A stretch of DNA of 64,000 nucleotides from CAWGYT01 sp963826795. Its GTDB lineage: Bacteria > Planctomycetota > Planctomycetia > Pirellulales > Pirellulaceae. The notes beneath the pieces are model-generated. The model was not told the DNA's origin and did not search any database. It saw only the letters and a program-made list of their open reading frames with translations. The stretch spans positions 434,001 through 498,000 of the forward strand of contig CAWGYT010000009.1 in the NCBI GenBank assembly GCA_963826795.1. Direction: 5' to 3'. Shown one piece after another: positions 28,601 to 36,981 of the stretch (positions are counted from its first letter, which is position 1; each line of letters opens with the position of its first letter). The position numbers were made by a program, and so were the translations under genes.

Positions 28601-30646
28601 GACGTGTTCCGAGGAGGGACGTACGAGACGAAGGAAGCATATTTGGAGCGAGTACGGGCGAACTTGGGCGAGTTCATCGACGAGACGCTGCCGAATTACT
28701 CGAGCGTTGGCGCCGACGGCGAACTGACACGTGCCGGCTTGCTGCACGAACCGGAAGATATCTACCGACCGTTGACCGAAGGCGCTTCTGCGCTCGTCTC
28801 GCTGGTCTCCATCAATACGCAAAACAGCGAGCCGGGATTGTCCGGTAGTTCCGGTGTTTACACCAATGGCGGGACCCAGGTCTACGCCTCGTTGGAACAC
28901 TTCTATGTCTTCGAAAACGGTTACGAACCCGAGGACGGGAGCGTGACGCGCGTCTTGCAATTCGACTGGAACGGGGATACTGGGGCGGTCGAGTTCGCGG
29001 CGGCGGGTCAAGTTGCCGGCTGGATGCTGAATCAGTTTTCGGCCGACGAGTACGAAGGCCACTTGCGAATCGTGACCACCATCAGTCACTCGGGGTCAGG
29101 CAATTGGACGGGCACCTCCGAGAACGATTTGTTTGTTCTGCGCGACGACGGCGGCGTGCTGGAATTTGTCGGCAGCCTGCAGAATCTCGCGCTCGGCGAA
29201 TCAACTCAGTCCGTTCGCTTCATGGGCCCGCAGGCTTTCCTGGTCACCTTCCGTAACGTCGACCCGCTGTTCGGGCTGGATGTCAGCGATCCGGCGGCAC
29301 CTCAGGCGCTCGGCCATTTGACACTGCCGGGATTCGCCAGCTACATGCAGATGATCGCTCCGAATCGCTTGCTGACCGTGGGCCGGAATACGCCCAACGG
29401 GTTCGCGGGACCGGCCCAAGTGTCTTTGTTCGATGTCAGCGACCTGACCCAACCGCGGCTGATCGACGAATTTACGTTCGATCGTTTCTCGCAATCGGAA
29501 GCGGCGGTCGACCACCACGCCTTCGGCTACTTCGCACGACATGGCATCCTGGCCGTCCCTTCGGCACGCTCGTTCGTGATGCGGACGGACGAAGATCAGG
29601 ACGGCTACGCGGAAACGCGGACCTGGGTGACCGAAAACGAATTGATGGTCTTTCGGATCGATGTGGACGCCGCCCCAGGCACGATGCAGGGAATCGACTG
29701 GGTTGGAGAAATCGCCCACGACTCGCCCGTCCGGCGCAGTGGTTACATTGACGACATGTTGTTCTCGATCGCCGAGAACTCGGTGCATGTCATGAGTGTC
29801 GACGATCCGAATACGATACTGGCCAGCGCCACGGATCTGCGACAGGTCGACCCGGAAGAGACGCCGGTAGATCCGCCGCCCGCGATCCCGGGCGACCTGT
29901 TTCGCTCAGCACAACAGGATCTCGCTGAGCGGCTTTCCGTAGCCGCCGGCGCCGTGATGCCGGTCGTGCTGGAGCGGGATCAAGGAGCCTGGAAAACGGT
30001 CGTGCGCGTCGCCGATCAGTACTATCAATACACCAGCACGGGCAACGAATCGCATCTGTCGGTCGTCGGATTCGAATTCGCGGCGCCCGGCACACCGGTC
30101 TCGTGGCAGAATCCACTCAACGCGTGGGACGTCAATCGCGATGGTGAAGTCGCTCCCAACGATGCCATCTTGATCATCAACCAGCTGACGACGCGGGGCC
30201 CTCACACTCTCCCAACGGAAACCGTCGTGCGGCAGATCTCCGATTCCGCCGACAGTGAACTACCGTACTTCGACACCAGTGGCGATGGCAACGTGTCGGC
30301 ACTGGACGCGTTACTCGTGATCAACCGATTGAATGAGCTGACGTCCGTCAACCTGGATGCAGGTCCCTTGGATGCAAACAATCCTTCCAGCCTGGAGGAC
30401 ACGGCCGCGGTCGACGATTTCTTTGCTCGTGTGCTGCAGACTGCAGGCGATGCCAATCTGGATGGCACGTTTGATTCGGCGGATCTCGTGCAGGTGCTGC
30501 AGCGGGGTCGATTCGAAGACGCGTCGGGTGCGAATGCGAGCTGGGCCGAGGGTGATTGGGACGGAGACCGCCGGTTCACGACCGCGGATCTCGTCCTGGC
30601 CCTGACTTACGGGCACTATACTCCCGGGTCCAAGAAGGGCGAGTAA
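25634..30646 (+). CDS. Giant extracellular protein: eight Ig-like repeats, beta-propeller, dockerin-like end
   Basis: 1670 residues from ATG 25634 (AAGGGCGG upstream). The N-terminus has the planctomycete LEPR-type sorting motif (LESLEFRRLLAGD). Residues about 36-755 are eight tandem domains of roughly 90 residues, each with VLANDxFxxGYxG, a DGxxLxYxPPADFxGxDxFTY core and a VDGxxxAxVxV edge, like cadherin/Big-type adhesin repeats. Residues about 815-1400 match the secreted beta-propeller family PF09826 (QVAGIDEADIVEFDADYVYQL). The last 175 residues carry two pairs of dockerin-like Asp/Asn loops (DVNRDGEVAPNDAI, DTSGDGNVSALDAL, DANLDGTFDSADLV, DWDGDRRFTTADLV). It is probably a cell-surface or matrix protein. 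The frame is intact over 5 kb. Confidence 0.88.
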   Translation: MKTRNRNRSVRVSKARGLRLESLEFRRLLAGDTTILVADEFTVRQNSGPGEMDVLANDLFADDYPGARQITAVSFGSEGGRIEIGPDHTSLVYAPPADFSGTETFSYFVDGQLLTTVSVEITSPLRPDNFRIPPDGQPHRLNLLANDPFWAGYEGPRKISLVSVTSGLGEVEIADDGNAAIYRPDPLSAGQEQFVYIVDERYAARVTIEIPETLRADDFEILQNASDERLTVLANDPFWTGYAGAKQITYVSPSRSESGAAITIAGDGRALVYSPAADFTGYDSFWYAVDGRFEANVSVYVVKPAQDDYFEIDTNSTDHPLQVTGNDQYWSVRRQTYVDVVQRVTSVEPTEAGGTVSIGPDGQSIAYTPPADFSGTDTFTYRADGRYPARVTVQVTRPVRNDYLSVFQDTPAQRLPVLQNDFVGNGYTGPKQLSGLSESQQGAQLQLDGSAVRYTPPAGYTGGDYFTYVVDGELEAEVRLSVVPLAQSDYYYFCSTGVSSYSLNVLANDHFRAGYLGPGRITSAAVQGEEGEVTITSDGQSLQYRPGSQTWDQITYTVDGKYTAEVSVSRQNHLAYDQFVVDQNADATTLDVLANDFDIRYGDCPSSRYTGLRRITGVSGSDEGGTVIVSSDGKTVLYEPPTDFYGMDRFTYIVDGTMEVTSSVSVVRRVRDDQVRVAPGEADSLAVLVNDLFGADYQGAQQITDVTASRLGATVSISADGRSLSYSAPADVAGHDTLTYTVDGKLKAEVDVIVQADGTSLFPQFESSAEFEQFLIDDAVSRYEGLFGQPAYSYFPYPQEADFEFGAPIADDGSRDHSETNVQVAGIDEADIVEFDADYVYQLTGNDLVILDAWPATELHEVGRADIDGNAVGMYLSGDRLTVISERVKFEIPPLVAEPWLDGPLLGIPDVAGDIARPGFWLPYTPPTYETIVTVFDVSDRHVPALVQQSTLEGRYVQSRGISDYVYVAVSNQAVPPPPRVIPDEGAESDVFRGGTYETKEAYLERVRANLGEFIDETLPNYSSVGADGELTRAGLLHEPEDIYRPLTEGASALVSLVSINTQNSEPGLSGSSGVYTNGGTQVYASLEHFYVFENGYEPEDGSVTRVLQFDWNGDTGAVEFAAAGQVAGWMLNQFSADEYEGHLRIVTTISHSGSGNWTGTSENDLFVLRDDGGVLEFVGSLQNLALGESTQSVRFMGPQAFLVTFRNVDPLFGLDVSDPAAPQALGHLTLPGFASYMQMIAPNRLLTVGRNTPNGFAGPAQVSLFDVSDLTQPRLIDEFTFDRFSQSEAAVDHHAFGYFARHGILAVPSARSFVMRTDEDQDGYAETRTWVTENELMVFRIDVDAAPGTMQGIDWVGEIAHDSPVRRSGYIDDMLFSIAENSVHVMSVDDPNTILASATDLRQVDPEETPVDPPPAIPGDLFRSAQQDLAERLSVAAGAVMPVVLERDQGAWKTVVRVADQYYQYTSTGNESHLSVVGFEFAAPGTPVSWQNPLNAWDVNRDGEVAPNDAILIINQLTTRGPHTLPTETVVRQISDSADSELPYFDTSGDGNVSALDALLVINRLNELTSVNLDAGPLDANNPSSLEDTAAVDDFFARVLQTAGDANLDGTFDSADLVQVLQRGRFEDASGANASWAEGDWDGDRRFTTADLVLALTYGHYTPGSKKGE

Positions 30647-30662
30647 GGGCGGAGTTGTCGCT

Positions 30663-31070
30663 TCAGATCAGAAGATACCGACGCACCAATCGCTGTTGTT
30701 CGGCGAGTATCACGCGGTAGGGCACGCCGCTGAGATTCACCAGCACGATCTCGTGGCGGTACCGTCGGCCAACAACCGCCGTGATCGGCAGTCGGCGCCC
30801 GTCACGAAGGCAGAGGATGCCGAAGACCGCCTTGCCCAGCCCACTGCCTTGGATTCGCAAGCCACCTTCGGACAACTCGCAAACGGGGTACTCCTGCTCA
30901 CCAACCCTCAGCACCGGCCGCTCGCGGGACGGGTATTGCAACCGATAGTAGGCGCGATCGTTCTTGACTTTGGGCTTCAAAGCGACGGCTCGTCGAGCAA
31001 TAAGTGTCGAGCAATAAGTGTCGAGCAATAAGTGTCGAGCAATAAGTGTCGAGCAATAAGTGTCGAGCAA
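30663..31070 (-). CDS. PilZ-like domain protein with repeat-derived N-terminus
   Basis: A protein of about 135 residues. The conserved part (YYRLQYPSRERP, then VCELSEGGLRIQGSG) has the Arg-containing N-terminal stretch and the acidic-Ser-x-x-Gly turn of PilZ c-di-GMP-binding domains, though the first Arg of RxxxR is replaced, so binding is uncertain. No ATG precedes it. The available starts are TTG codons inside the 14-nt tandem repeat upstream, or TTG at about codon 31, so the true N-terminus is unclear. It lies just downstream of and convergent to the giant surface protein. Confidence 0.6.
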   Translation of the reverse strand: MLDTYCSTLIARHLLLDTYCSTLIARRAVALKPKVKNDRAYYRLQYPSRERPVLRVGEQEYPVCELSEGGLRIQGSGLGKAVFGILCLRDGRRLPITAVVGRRYRHEIVLVNLSGVPYRVILAEQQRLVRRYLLI

Positions 31071-31075
31071 TAAGT
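30995..31075. repeat. Six tandem 14-nt units at the 5' end of the PilZ-like gene
   Basis: The 14-nt unit GAGCAATAAGTGTC recurs at 30995, 31009, 31023, 31037, 31051 and 31065 (last copy partly diverged). On the minus strand each unit holds a TTG that could start translation of the PilZ-like frame in some registers. Fourteen is not a multiple of three, so a change in copy number would shift the reading frame. Confidence 0.85.
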
Positions 31076-31164
31076 ACGGCGGGACGGATCAGCCGGTCGG
31101 CCGATAAATCGAGCCGGAACGTGGCGTGGCTCGAACGGCGACGGTGTCTCAAGCTTACATCAGC

Positions 31165-32110
31165 CGCGACACCGCGCGATGTCCCTTCTCCCCTCGCGGG
31201 AGAAGGTGGCCGAAGGCCGGATGAGGGGGCCGGATGAGGGGGCGAAGGCCGGATGAGCCGATAGGGCTTTCACGGACGCAGCGACCCTCACCCGCCGACC
31301 CGCAAGCGGGTACCCCGGCGACCTCTCCCGGACCCGGGAGAGGTGACATCACGATTCGGGAGAAGTGACACCGCTACCCGGGAGACGTGACACCGCGCGA
31401 CGTCCCTTCTCCCCTCGCGGGAGAAGGTGGCCGAAGGCCGGATGAGGGGGCCGAAGGGAGGGGGCCGAAGGCCGGATGAGCCGATAGGGCTTTCACGGAC
31501 GCAGCGACCCTCACCCGCCGACCCGCAAGCGGGGTACCCCGGCGACCTCTCCCGGACCCGGGAGAGGTGACATCACGATTCGGGAGAAGTGACACCGCTA
31601 CCCGGGAGACGTGACACCGCGCAACGTCCCTTCTCCCCTCGCGGGAGAAGGTGGCCGAAGGCCGGATGAGGGGCACGAAGGCCGGATGAGCCGATAGGGC
31701 TTTCACGGACGCAGCGACCCTCACCCGCCGACCCGCAAGCGGGTACCCCGGCGACCTCTCCCGGACCCGGGAGAGGTGACATCACGATTCGGGAGAAGTA
31801 ACACCGCTACCCGGGAGACGCGACACCGCGCGACGTCCCTTCTCCCCTCGCGGGAGAAGGTGGCCGAAGGCCGGATGAGGGGGCCGGATGAGGGGCCGAA
31901 GGCCGGATGAGCCGATAGGGCTTTCACGGACGCAGCGACCCTCACCCGCCGACCCGCAAGCGGGTACCCCGGCGACCTCTCCCGGACCCGGGAGAGGTGA
32001 CATCACGATTCGGGAGAAGTGACACCGCTACCCGGGAGACGCGACACCGCGCGACGTCCCTTCTCCCCTCGCGGGAGAAGGTGGCCGAAGGCCGGATGAG
32101 GGGGCCGAAG
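31165..32110. repeat. Tandem array of about 220-nt hairpin-rich units
   Basis: Four full units and one partial. The landmark GTCCCTTCTCCCCTCGCGGG falls at 31181, 31402, 31626, 31835 and 32056, giving periods of 221, 224, 209 and 221 nt. Each unit contains at least two strong palindromes (CTTCTCCC...GGGAGAAG and CTCTCCCGGACCCGGGAGAG), a variable GGCCGGATGAGG section that accounts for the length differences, and CCCGCAAGCGGG. No genuine gene lies within it; long frames on the minus strand are repeat translations. It sits between two minus-strand genes. Confidence 0.9.
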
Positions 32111-32129
32111 AACCGAACAACGGCGCCGC

Positions 32130-33107
32130 TTACTCGCCAGGTTCGCCCCGCTTCATCGGCCATCCGGGCAAGGTCACCGATTCCTGCGGCTCGACCAGCT
32201 TGCCGTAGAGTTCCGGCCGCCGAGCTCGCAGATAGCGGTAACCGCTGGAGACTGGAATTTTTTCCGGCGTGAGCAATCCCACGACGACATCGTCCTCCAG
32301 GGCGTGTGACTCCGTCAGCACTTCGCCGAACGGATCCAGAATCATCGCCAAACCGGGTTTCACCGTGTCGTAGTCCCAACCGATTGGGTTGGAAAACGCA
32401 ACGTAGACGCCATTTTCGTAGGCGCGTGCCGGAAGCCAACGCATCAACCACTCGCGACCCTTGGGTCCGCGAAACTCCTGTCGCAATCGAGCGGGATCGC
32501 GCCGCCGGTTGTCCCATACGCAACGGTCGACTGTCCCTCGGCCCGGCATCACGGACGGCAGGCACCCGGTGACGTGCGGCATCACGATTAGCTCGGCCCC
32601 CATCATGGCCGTGATTCTCACATTTTCTGGGAGGTTGTTGTCGTAGCAGATCAAGAAGCCAACTTGGCAGCCTCGGAGCTCGACCACCTGGTAGGCGTTT
32701 CCCGGCGAGAGATGCGGATTGACGAACGGATGCAGCTTCCGAAATCGCGTCACGAACTCGCCGGAGTCGACGGTCACATACGTGTTATAGACGCGTCCCT
32801 CATCCGTTCGCTCAAGCAGGCCCGCCATGAGCACGACCTGCAGTCGAGCGGAGATGGATCGCAAACGTGCGACCGAGGGGCCGTCCGGCACCGGCTCGGC
32901 CGCCTCCCACAAGCGAGCTTTATCGAGCGGCTGGATCCAGGAGTAGCCCGAGATGCAACACTCGTGAAAGCAGACGATTTCGGCGCCCAGCGTCACGGCA
33001 CGAGCGGCCAACGCCTCGATGCGGTCCAAATTGTAGTCCGGATCGTGATCACGGTGTTCGAATTGGGCGGTGCCCACGACAAGATTACGCATGGCAGTGA
33101 TTGTCAT
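32130..33107 (-). CDS. Carbon-nitrogen hydrolase (nitrilase superfamily)
   Basis: A 325-residue cytoplasmic protein; starts at ATG 33107 or 33092. The Glu-Lys-Cys triad is visible: Glu in CFHECCISGYS (about residue 49), Lys in RKLHPF (about 125) and Cys in LICYDNNLPE (about 155). Members hydrolyse nitriles, N-carbamoyl compounds or amides; the sequence does not fix which. It is the last gene of a minus-strand cluster with an MFS carrier and a tandem alpha/beta hydrolase, which suggests catabolism of an imported amide- or ester-containing compound. The repeat array begins right after its stop. Confidence 0.85.
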   Translation of the reverse strand: MTITAMRNLVVGTAQFEHRDHDPDYNLDRIEALAARAVTLGAEIVCFHECCISGYSWIQPLDKARLWEAAEPVPDGPSVARLRSISARLQVVLMAGLLERTDEGRVYNTYVTVDSGEFVTRFRKLHPFVNPHLSPGNAYQVVELRGCQVGFLICYDNNLPENVRITAMMGAELIVMPHVTGCLPSVMPGRGTVDRCVWDNRRRDPARLRQEFRGPKGREWLMRWLPARAYENGVYVAFSNPIGWDYDTVKPGLAMILDPFGEVLTESHALEDDVVVGLLTPEKIPVSSGYRYLRARRPELYGKLVEPQESVTLPGWPMKRGEPGE

Positions 33108-33143
33108 CTCTCAAGCCCGACCGCTCTGGCGGCCGAGGGCTCG

Positions 33144-34401
33144 CTAAGGTGTCAGCTCTGATCGGCGTGGCTGACGAGTGAGGATGGCGAATGTTCCGGC
33201 AATCGCCAGCATCGCCACGGCAATCGCCGCGAACACATCGAACACGGTCGCCAGGCCGCGCTGCTTCCAAATCCAGCCCGTCAAGTACGCTCCACTGGAC
33301 GCGAGCCCGAAGGTGAGAATGAACTTGAAACCGTAAACAGTGCTTCGCCAACGAGGCGGCGTCGCCTCGGCGATCATGATATTCTCCAACGGCTGCTCGG
33401 CAAACATGAAGATCGCCAAAATCCCTGCGGCCAGACTGACCGAGAACGGAGCTGCGTGAGCCATCACGAGCGCAGGGGACCGTCAACAGGATGGCAATCA
33501 CGTACACGCTTTGAGGACGGAAGCGATCGGCCAGATGGCCACCCACCAGTTGCCCTACCCCACCCAAGGCGAGGACCACGAACACCACGGTGCCGCCGGA
33601 CCGGGTTCGCGTCTTCTGCCCGGTCGGGGCGGGTGTCGGATTGGCCTCAACGGGGGCCGCGGCGTTGGCCTGGTCGCTCAGAAACGTGGGCAGAGCGGTT
33701 GTCAGCGCGCGGTAGTTGATGCCTCCCAGCAGCATCGCGGCGAACAGCAGTCCCAGCACGCGCCAACGGGGACCTGCCTGGCCGTTTTCAGCGGCGACCG
33801 CGTGTCCAAGACTCGGGTGTGGATCGTCGTCGGCAGGCAGCCAACGCGTGGTCAACGCCCCGATCCCGCCGCACAACGCAATCACCCCGTAGGTCGCCCG
33901 CCAGTTTCCGCGGCTGGCAAAGAACAGGCCCAAGGCGGGTCCCAGCGCGACACCCAAGCTGCCCGCGACACCATTCAGCCCCATGGCTCTGCCCCGCCGG
34001 CGACAACCTTGGGCGACCATTGTCAGACCGGCCGGATGATAGAGGCTGATGGCAGCTCCCAGCAGCGTCAGCGCGGCTGCCAGATGCCAGGCGGTTTGCG
34101 CGAAACAGACCACCAGCGCCGCCAGCGTCACGAGGGCGAAGTAGCCCCGCAACACTTCGCGTGCCCCGCGACGATCCGTCCAGAGACCGGCAGGAATCGC
34201 GAGCACGCCGTAGAGCACGAAGCCCGGCACGGCCAGCGCCGCCGCCTGGTCGGGAGTCAAACCATACTCGGCCATCACCGCCCCAATCACGGCGGCGAAA
34301 GAGAGCTCGCTGACGTGGCACAGCCCATGGCCGACGGACGTAACGCCGATGATCCGCCACTCGCGGTTGGAAAACGTTTGCGTTTCGGAGGAGTCATTCA
34401 A
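33144..34401 (-). CDS. MFS transporter, frameshifted
   Basis: About 419 residues after repair, with 12 predicted helices. The first frame covers helices 1 to about 8 (ends near GQLVGGHLADRFRP, AILLTVP); the second frame supplies the last helices (MAHAAPFSVSLAAG to the end). Adding one dinucleotide at GCGC 33470-33473 (minus reading TGCGCGCTC) joins them as ...TVPCALVMAHAAP. The ATG overlaps the stop of the upstream hydrolase gene by 4 bp, so the two are coupled. An extra polar insert (about residues 250-275, Ala/Pro/Thr-rich) lies in a loop. The substrate is unknown. Confidence 0.8.
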
Positions 34402-36782
34402 GGTGTGTCAGCCGTTCGCTGCGGCGGGAGAGGCCACTGGAGTTTTTCGTGCAAGAACGCATACGTTCGCTGACCGTGAATCGTGTGCGGTCCAACGAAC
34501 CATTCGATCTCGCACCGGTCGGCGAGACCGAGCCGAGCCGCATACAGAAAGCGAACTTTCGCGAACTCCCAGGCCACCGTCCAATCATCCGCCACACCAT
34601 CGAAGTGCCCACGCTCGACCATGAACGGACGGGGAGCAATCAAGGCGGCCATTTCGGCGTAATTAAAGGTACTCCCCAAGTCGAACTCGAAGATCTCGTA
34701 CTCCCCGCTCCAAACGTAACTCCGGGGATTTGTCGTGGACGCGTTTTTGTCAACCCACTCGTTGAAATCGGCGGAACAAATTGAGAGACAATAATCCGTC
34801 ACTAAGGGAGGTACCCGCATCGCGGTCTTGCCGCCGTAGCTGAGTCCGTAAAACGCGATTCGTTCGGGATCGACCATGGCGAGGGATTTCAGCCAATTCA
34901 CGATCTGTTGATGTTGTGGCACGATCGTCGAGAACAGCGTCTTCTTGAGCGGATAGCTCTTGCGCTGCAAGGTGCGAAAGCGATCCTCGCCGATGTACAG
35001 ATTCTGCGGAGCGAACGTGATGAACCCCCGCTCGGCAAGTTTCCCCGCGAACCCCGCATAGGCGCTGGCGCGCTGGATCCCCACCGTGTCCTGCGGCCGA
35101 CCTTCCAGCCCGTGTTGGCAGACGACCACCGGTCGTCGCTCGCCCGGCTGCAGATCCTTCGGCAAGAGCAAGATCCCATAGGCAAACACGTCGTCGAACA
35201 CGTCCAGCACGACCTCATAGCCTTTCCAATGCTCGGTCTCGTAAACCTGTCGTGTCCGTGGCCGGGGCGCGGCGAGCGGATACGGAAAGCGGCCAATCAC
35301 CTCGTCGTAGAAGTGCTGCCGGTAAGGCTCGACACTTTCCTGGTACGCCGGGACGCTGCGGTCGTCCAAACGCTGCATGAATTGCTGGCGGACGGCGGCA
35401 CTGGCTCGCAGCACCGACTGGCTGTGGCCGTCCAATTGCTGCATGTGGCGCCGGTGGCGAAGCGGCAGGTCCTGCAGCGGATTCAGCGGCCGGGGCGTTC
35501 CCGCGGAATGCTTGGCGAACGCAGCCGACAACGCCTCCGGCGCGCGTCCCAACCCGGCCAGAAACGATGTCAGTGCTTCGTCCGATCCCGGCGATCCGGG
35601 GTCGGACGCCGGCGCGACGACGTCGATCCACCCTGGATCGGGCAGTTCGGCCACCAACTGCGCCGCCCGTGCGGCCTCCGCGCGAACACGCTCAATCGGC
35701 GGCGAGACAAGCCGCGCCAGGGCGCCCCCCTGCCCCGCCAACTCAAGCTGCGGCCCGCCCGATGCCTCAATCACCAGTCGGCGCGGCGCGATCAGCGTCG
35801 CCAGTTCGGCGTCTCCGAACTGTTCCAGCAAGCCGAACACGTTCCGGTCGATCGGCTCGCTCCAGATCGTCTGGCGCGAATCAAAATATCCGCTCACCAG
35901 AATCGATCGAATGCGAGGATCCAGGGCGCCGCTGTAGAGCGCCACCAGCCCGCCTTCCCCCCAACCCATCACGCCGACCGCGTCCATCGTCCCGTCGCGT
36001 TCGAACCAGTCGACGGCCGCCAGCACCTGCTGGACTTCGTAGCCGACCAGCCCACGCCCCAACTCGTAGGCACTGCGGTACAGCAGCTCTCGATTCGTGA
36101 TGGACGGCGCGGGTCGAGGCCCCCAGTCGAACTGTCCGCGCGCGCGATTCACCAGCAGGGGCACGATCACGCGACAACCCGCCTCCGCGAGACGGCGAGC
36201 GTACTGACTTGCGGGCGGCACGCCCGGCAGCAAGCCCGCCAATTGTTCCGGCAGCACCTCGCAATCGGGAATCGCGACCACATTGGCAATCGGCTCGCGA
36301 CCACGCGGGAGCAGCAGCAGGCCCTCGCCATCCACCTGACCAAAGGCCGGCCAACGCACGGCGTAGATGTCAAACCCGTCGCCCGCGCCCACGCGACTCT
36401 CAAGCCCCTCCGAATCGGTGAGGCGGCCAGCTTCGCCCGCCGGCAAGATCACTTCGAGAGCCACCTCGGACGCACGCGGATCGCGGACTCCGAGCAGATG
36501 CGCCAAACGCTCGCGCTGCGGCGCCACGGATCGGTCGTACGCGTCAGCCGACGAAAAGTCTCGTTGCCAGTGCTCCGCGCGCCGCGAAATCGATCGGTCC
36601 AACTCCGCCAGCAGGAAACGGTCGACGTGATCCACCAGGCGGGCGGCAAGGTCGCCCTCCCAGGTCAACTCCTCCGTCCCCGGCAGCGGCTCGGCACGAG
36701 CCGGAATCGGCGAAAAAACAGCCAGGAAAATCAGCGTCAGGGCGATTCGACCAAGAGCCGCGAAACGAGCGGAAATTGTCAT
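34398..36782 (-). CDS. Exported tandem alpha/beta-hydrolase protein
   Basis: A 794-residue protein with a signal peptide (ALTLIFLAVFSPIPARA). It has two alpha/beta-hydrolase domains. In the C-terminal domain (about 480-794) the nucleophile elbow is YGLSYGG, followed by a conserved acidic/His end (GHFDGV, GPHTIHG), so it looks active, like acetyl-xylan esterase or dienelactone-hydrolase relatives. In the N-terminal domain (about 100-350) the equivalent elbow reads GWGEGG, with Gly in place of Ser, so that half is probably non-catalytic. It overlaps the MFS gene by 4 bp, which supports joint transport and breakdown of an esterified substrate. The paired architecture is familiar in planctomycetes. 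Confidence 0.82.
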   Translation of the reverse strand: MTISARFAALGRIALTLIFLAVFSPIPARAEPLPGTEELTWEGDLAARLVDHVDRFLLAELDRSISRRAEHWQRDFSSADAYDRSVAPQRERLAHLLGVRDPRASEVALEVILPAGEAGRLTDSEGLESRVGAGDGFDIYAVRWPAFGQVDGEGLLLLPRGREPIANVVAIPDCEVLPEQLAGLLPGVPPASQYARRLAEAGCRVIVPLLVNRARGQFDWGPRPAPSITNRELLYRSAYELGRGLVGYEVQQVLAAVDWFERDGTMDAVGVMGWGEGGLVALYSGALDPRIRSILVSGYFDSRQTIWSEPIDRNVFGLLEQFGDAELATLIAPRRLVIEASGGPQLELAGQGGALARLVSPPIERVRAEAARAAQLVAELPDPGWIDVVAPASDPGSPGSDEALTSFLAGLGRAPEALSAAFAKHSAGTPRPLNPLQDLPLRHRRHMQQLDGHSQSVLRASAAVRQQFMQRLDDRSVPAYQESVEPYRQHFYDEVIGRFPYPLAAPRPRTRQVYETEHWKGYEVVLDVFDDVFAYGILLLPKDLQPGERRPVVVCQHGLEGRPQDTVGIQRASAYAGFAGKLAERGFITFAPQNLYIGEDRFRTLQRKSYPLKKTLFSTIVPQHQQIVNWLKSLAMVDPERIAFYGLSYGGKTAMRVPPLVTDYCLSICSADFNEWVDKNASTTNPRSYVWSGEYEIFEFDLGSTFNYAEMAALIAPRPFMVERGHFDGVADDWTVAWEFAKVRFLYAARLGLADRCEIEWFVGPHTIHGQRTYAFLHEKLQWPLPPQRTADTP

Positions 36783-36845
36783 GAGATTGCATCCACTTGA
36801 AAAGGAAACGATCCTCGACCTCCCGGTTTGGCGGATCGGGGCGAC

Positions 36846-36981
36846 CTAGGGCTTTGACACAGCTTGATTTTGGGGTGGCTGGGGTCGAACGAAGTGAGCC
36901 CCCAGACCGCAATTTTCCGGGGGCTCACTTCGTTCGACCCCGGCCACCCAACCTTCAATTTCAGCTGTGACAAAGCACTAG
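36846..36981. mobile_element. MITE-like palindromic element, copy 2
   Basis: Nearly identical to the element at 4345-4480, with the same inverted ends (GGCTTTGACACAGCT left, AGCTGTGACAAAGC right) and the same inner GGGGTCGAACGAAGTGAGC arms. Bounded by CTAG at 36846-36849 and at 36978-36981, which fits insertion at TA within CTAG. The right CTAG supplies the stop codon (TAG on the minus strand) of the DapA-family gene. Confidence 0.82.

Noticed and set aside
31165..32110. CRISPR-like array
   Set aside because: The unit is about 220 nt and repeated throughout, with no unique spacers and no cas genes nearby. It is a plain tandem repeat.
31374..32565. Several minus-strand open frames of 70-207 residues in the repeat array
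   Set aside because: They translate the repeat (products rich in GEVAGVPACGSAGEG-like and SREGRRDVARC-like text) and recur with each unit. No family similarity.
34908..36800. Long plus-strand frame (630 codons) opposite the tandem hydrolase
   Set aside because: Arg/Gln-rich antisense translation with no family; the minus-strand protein has clear motifs.
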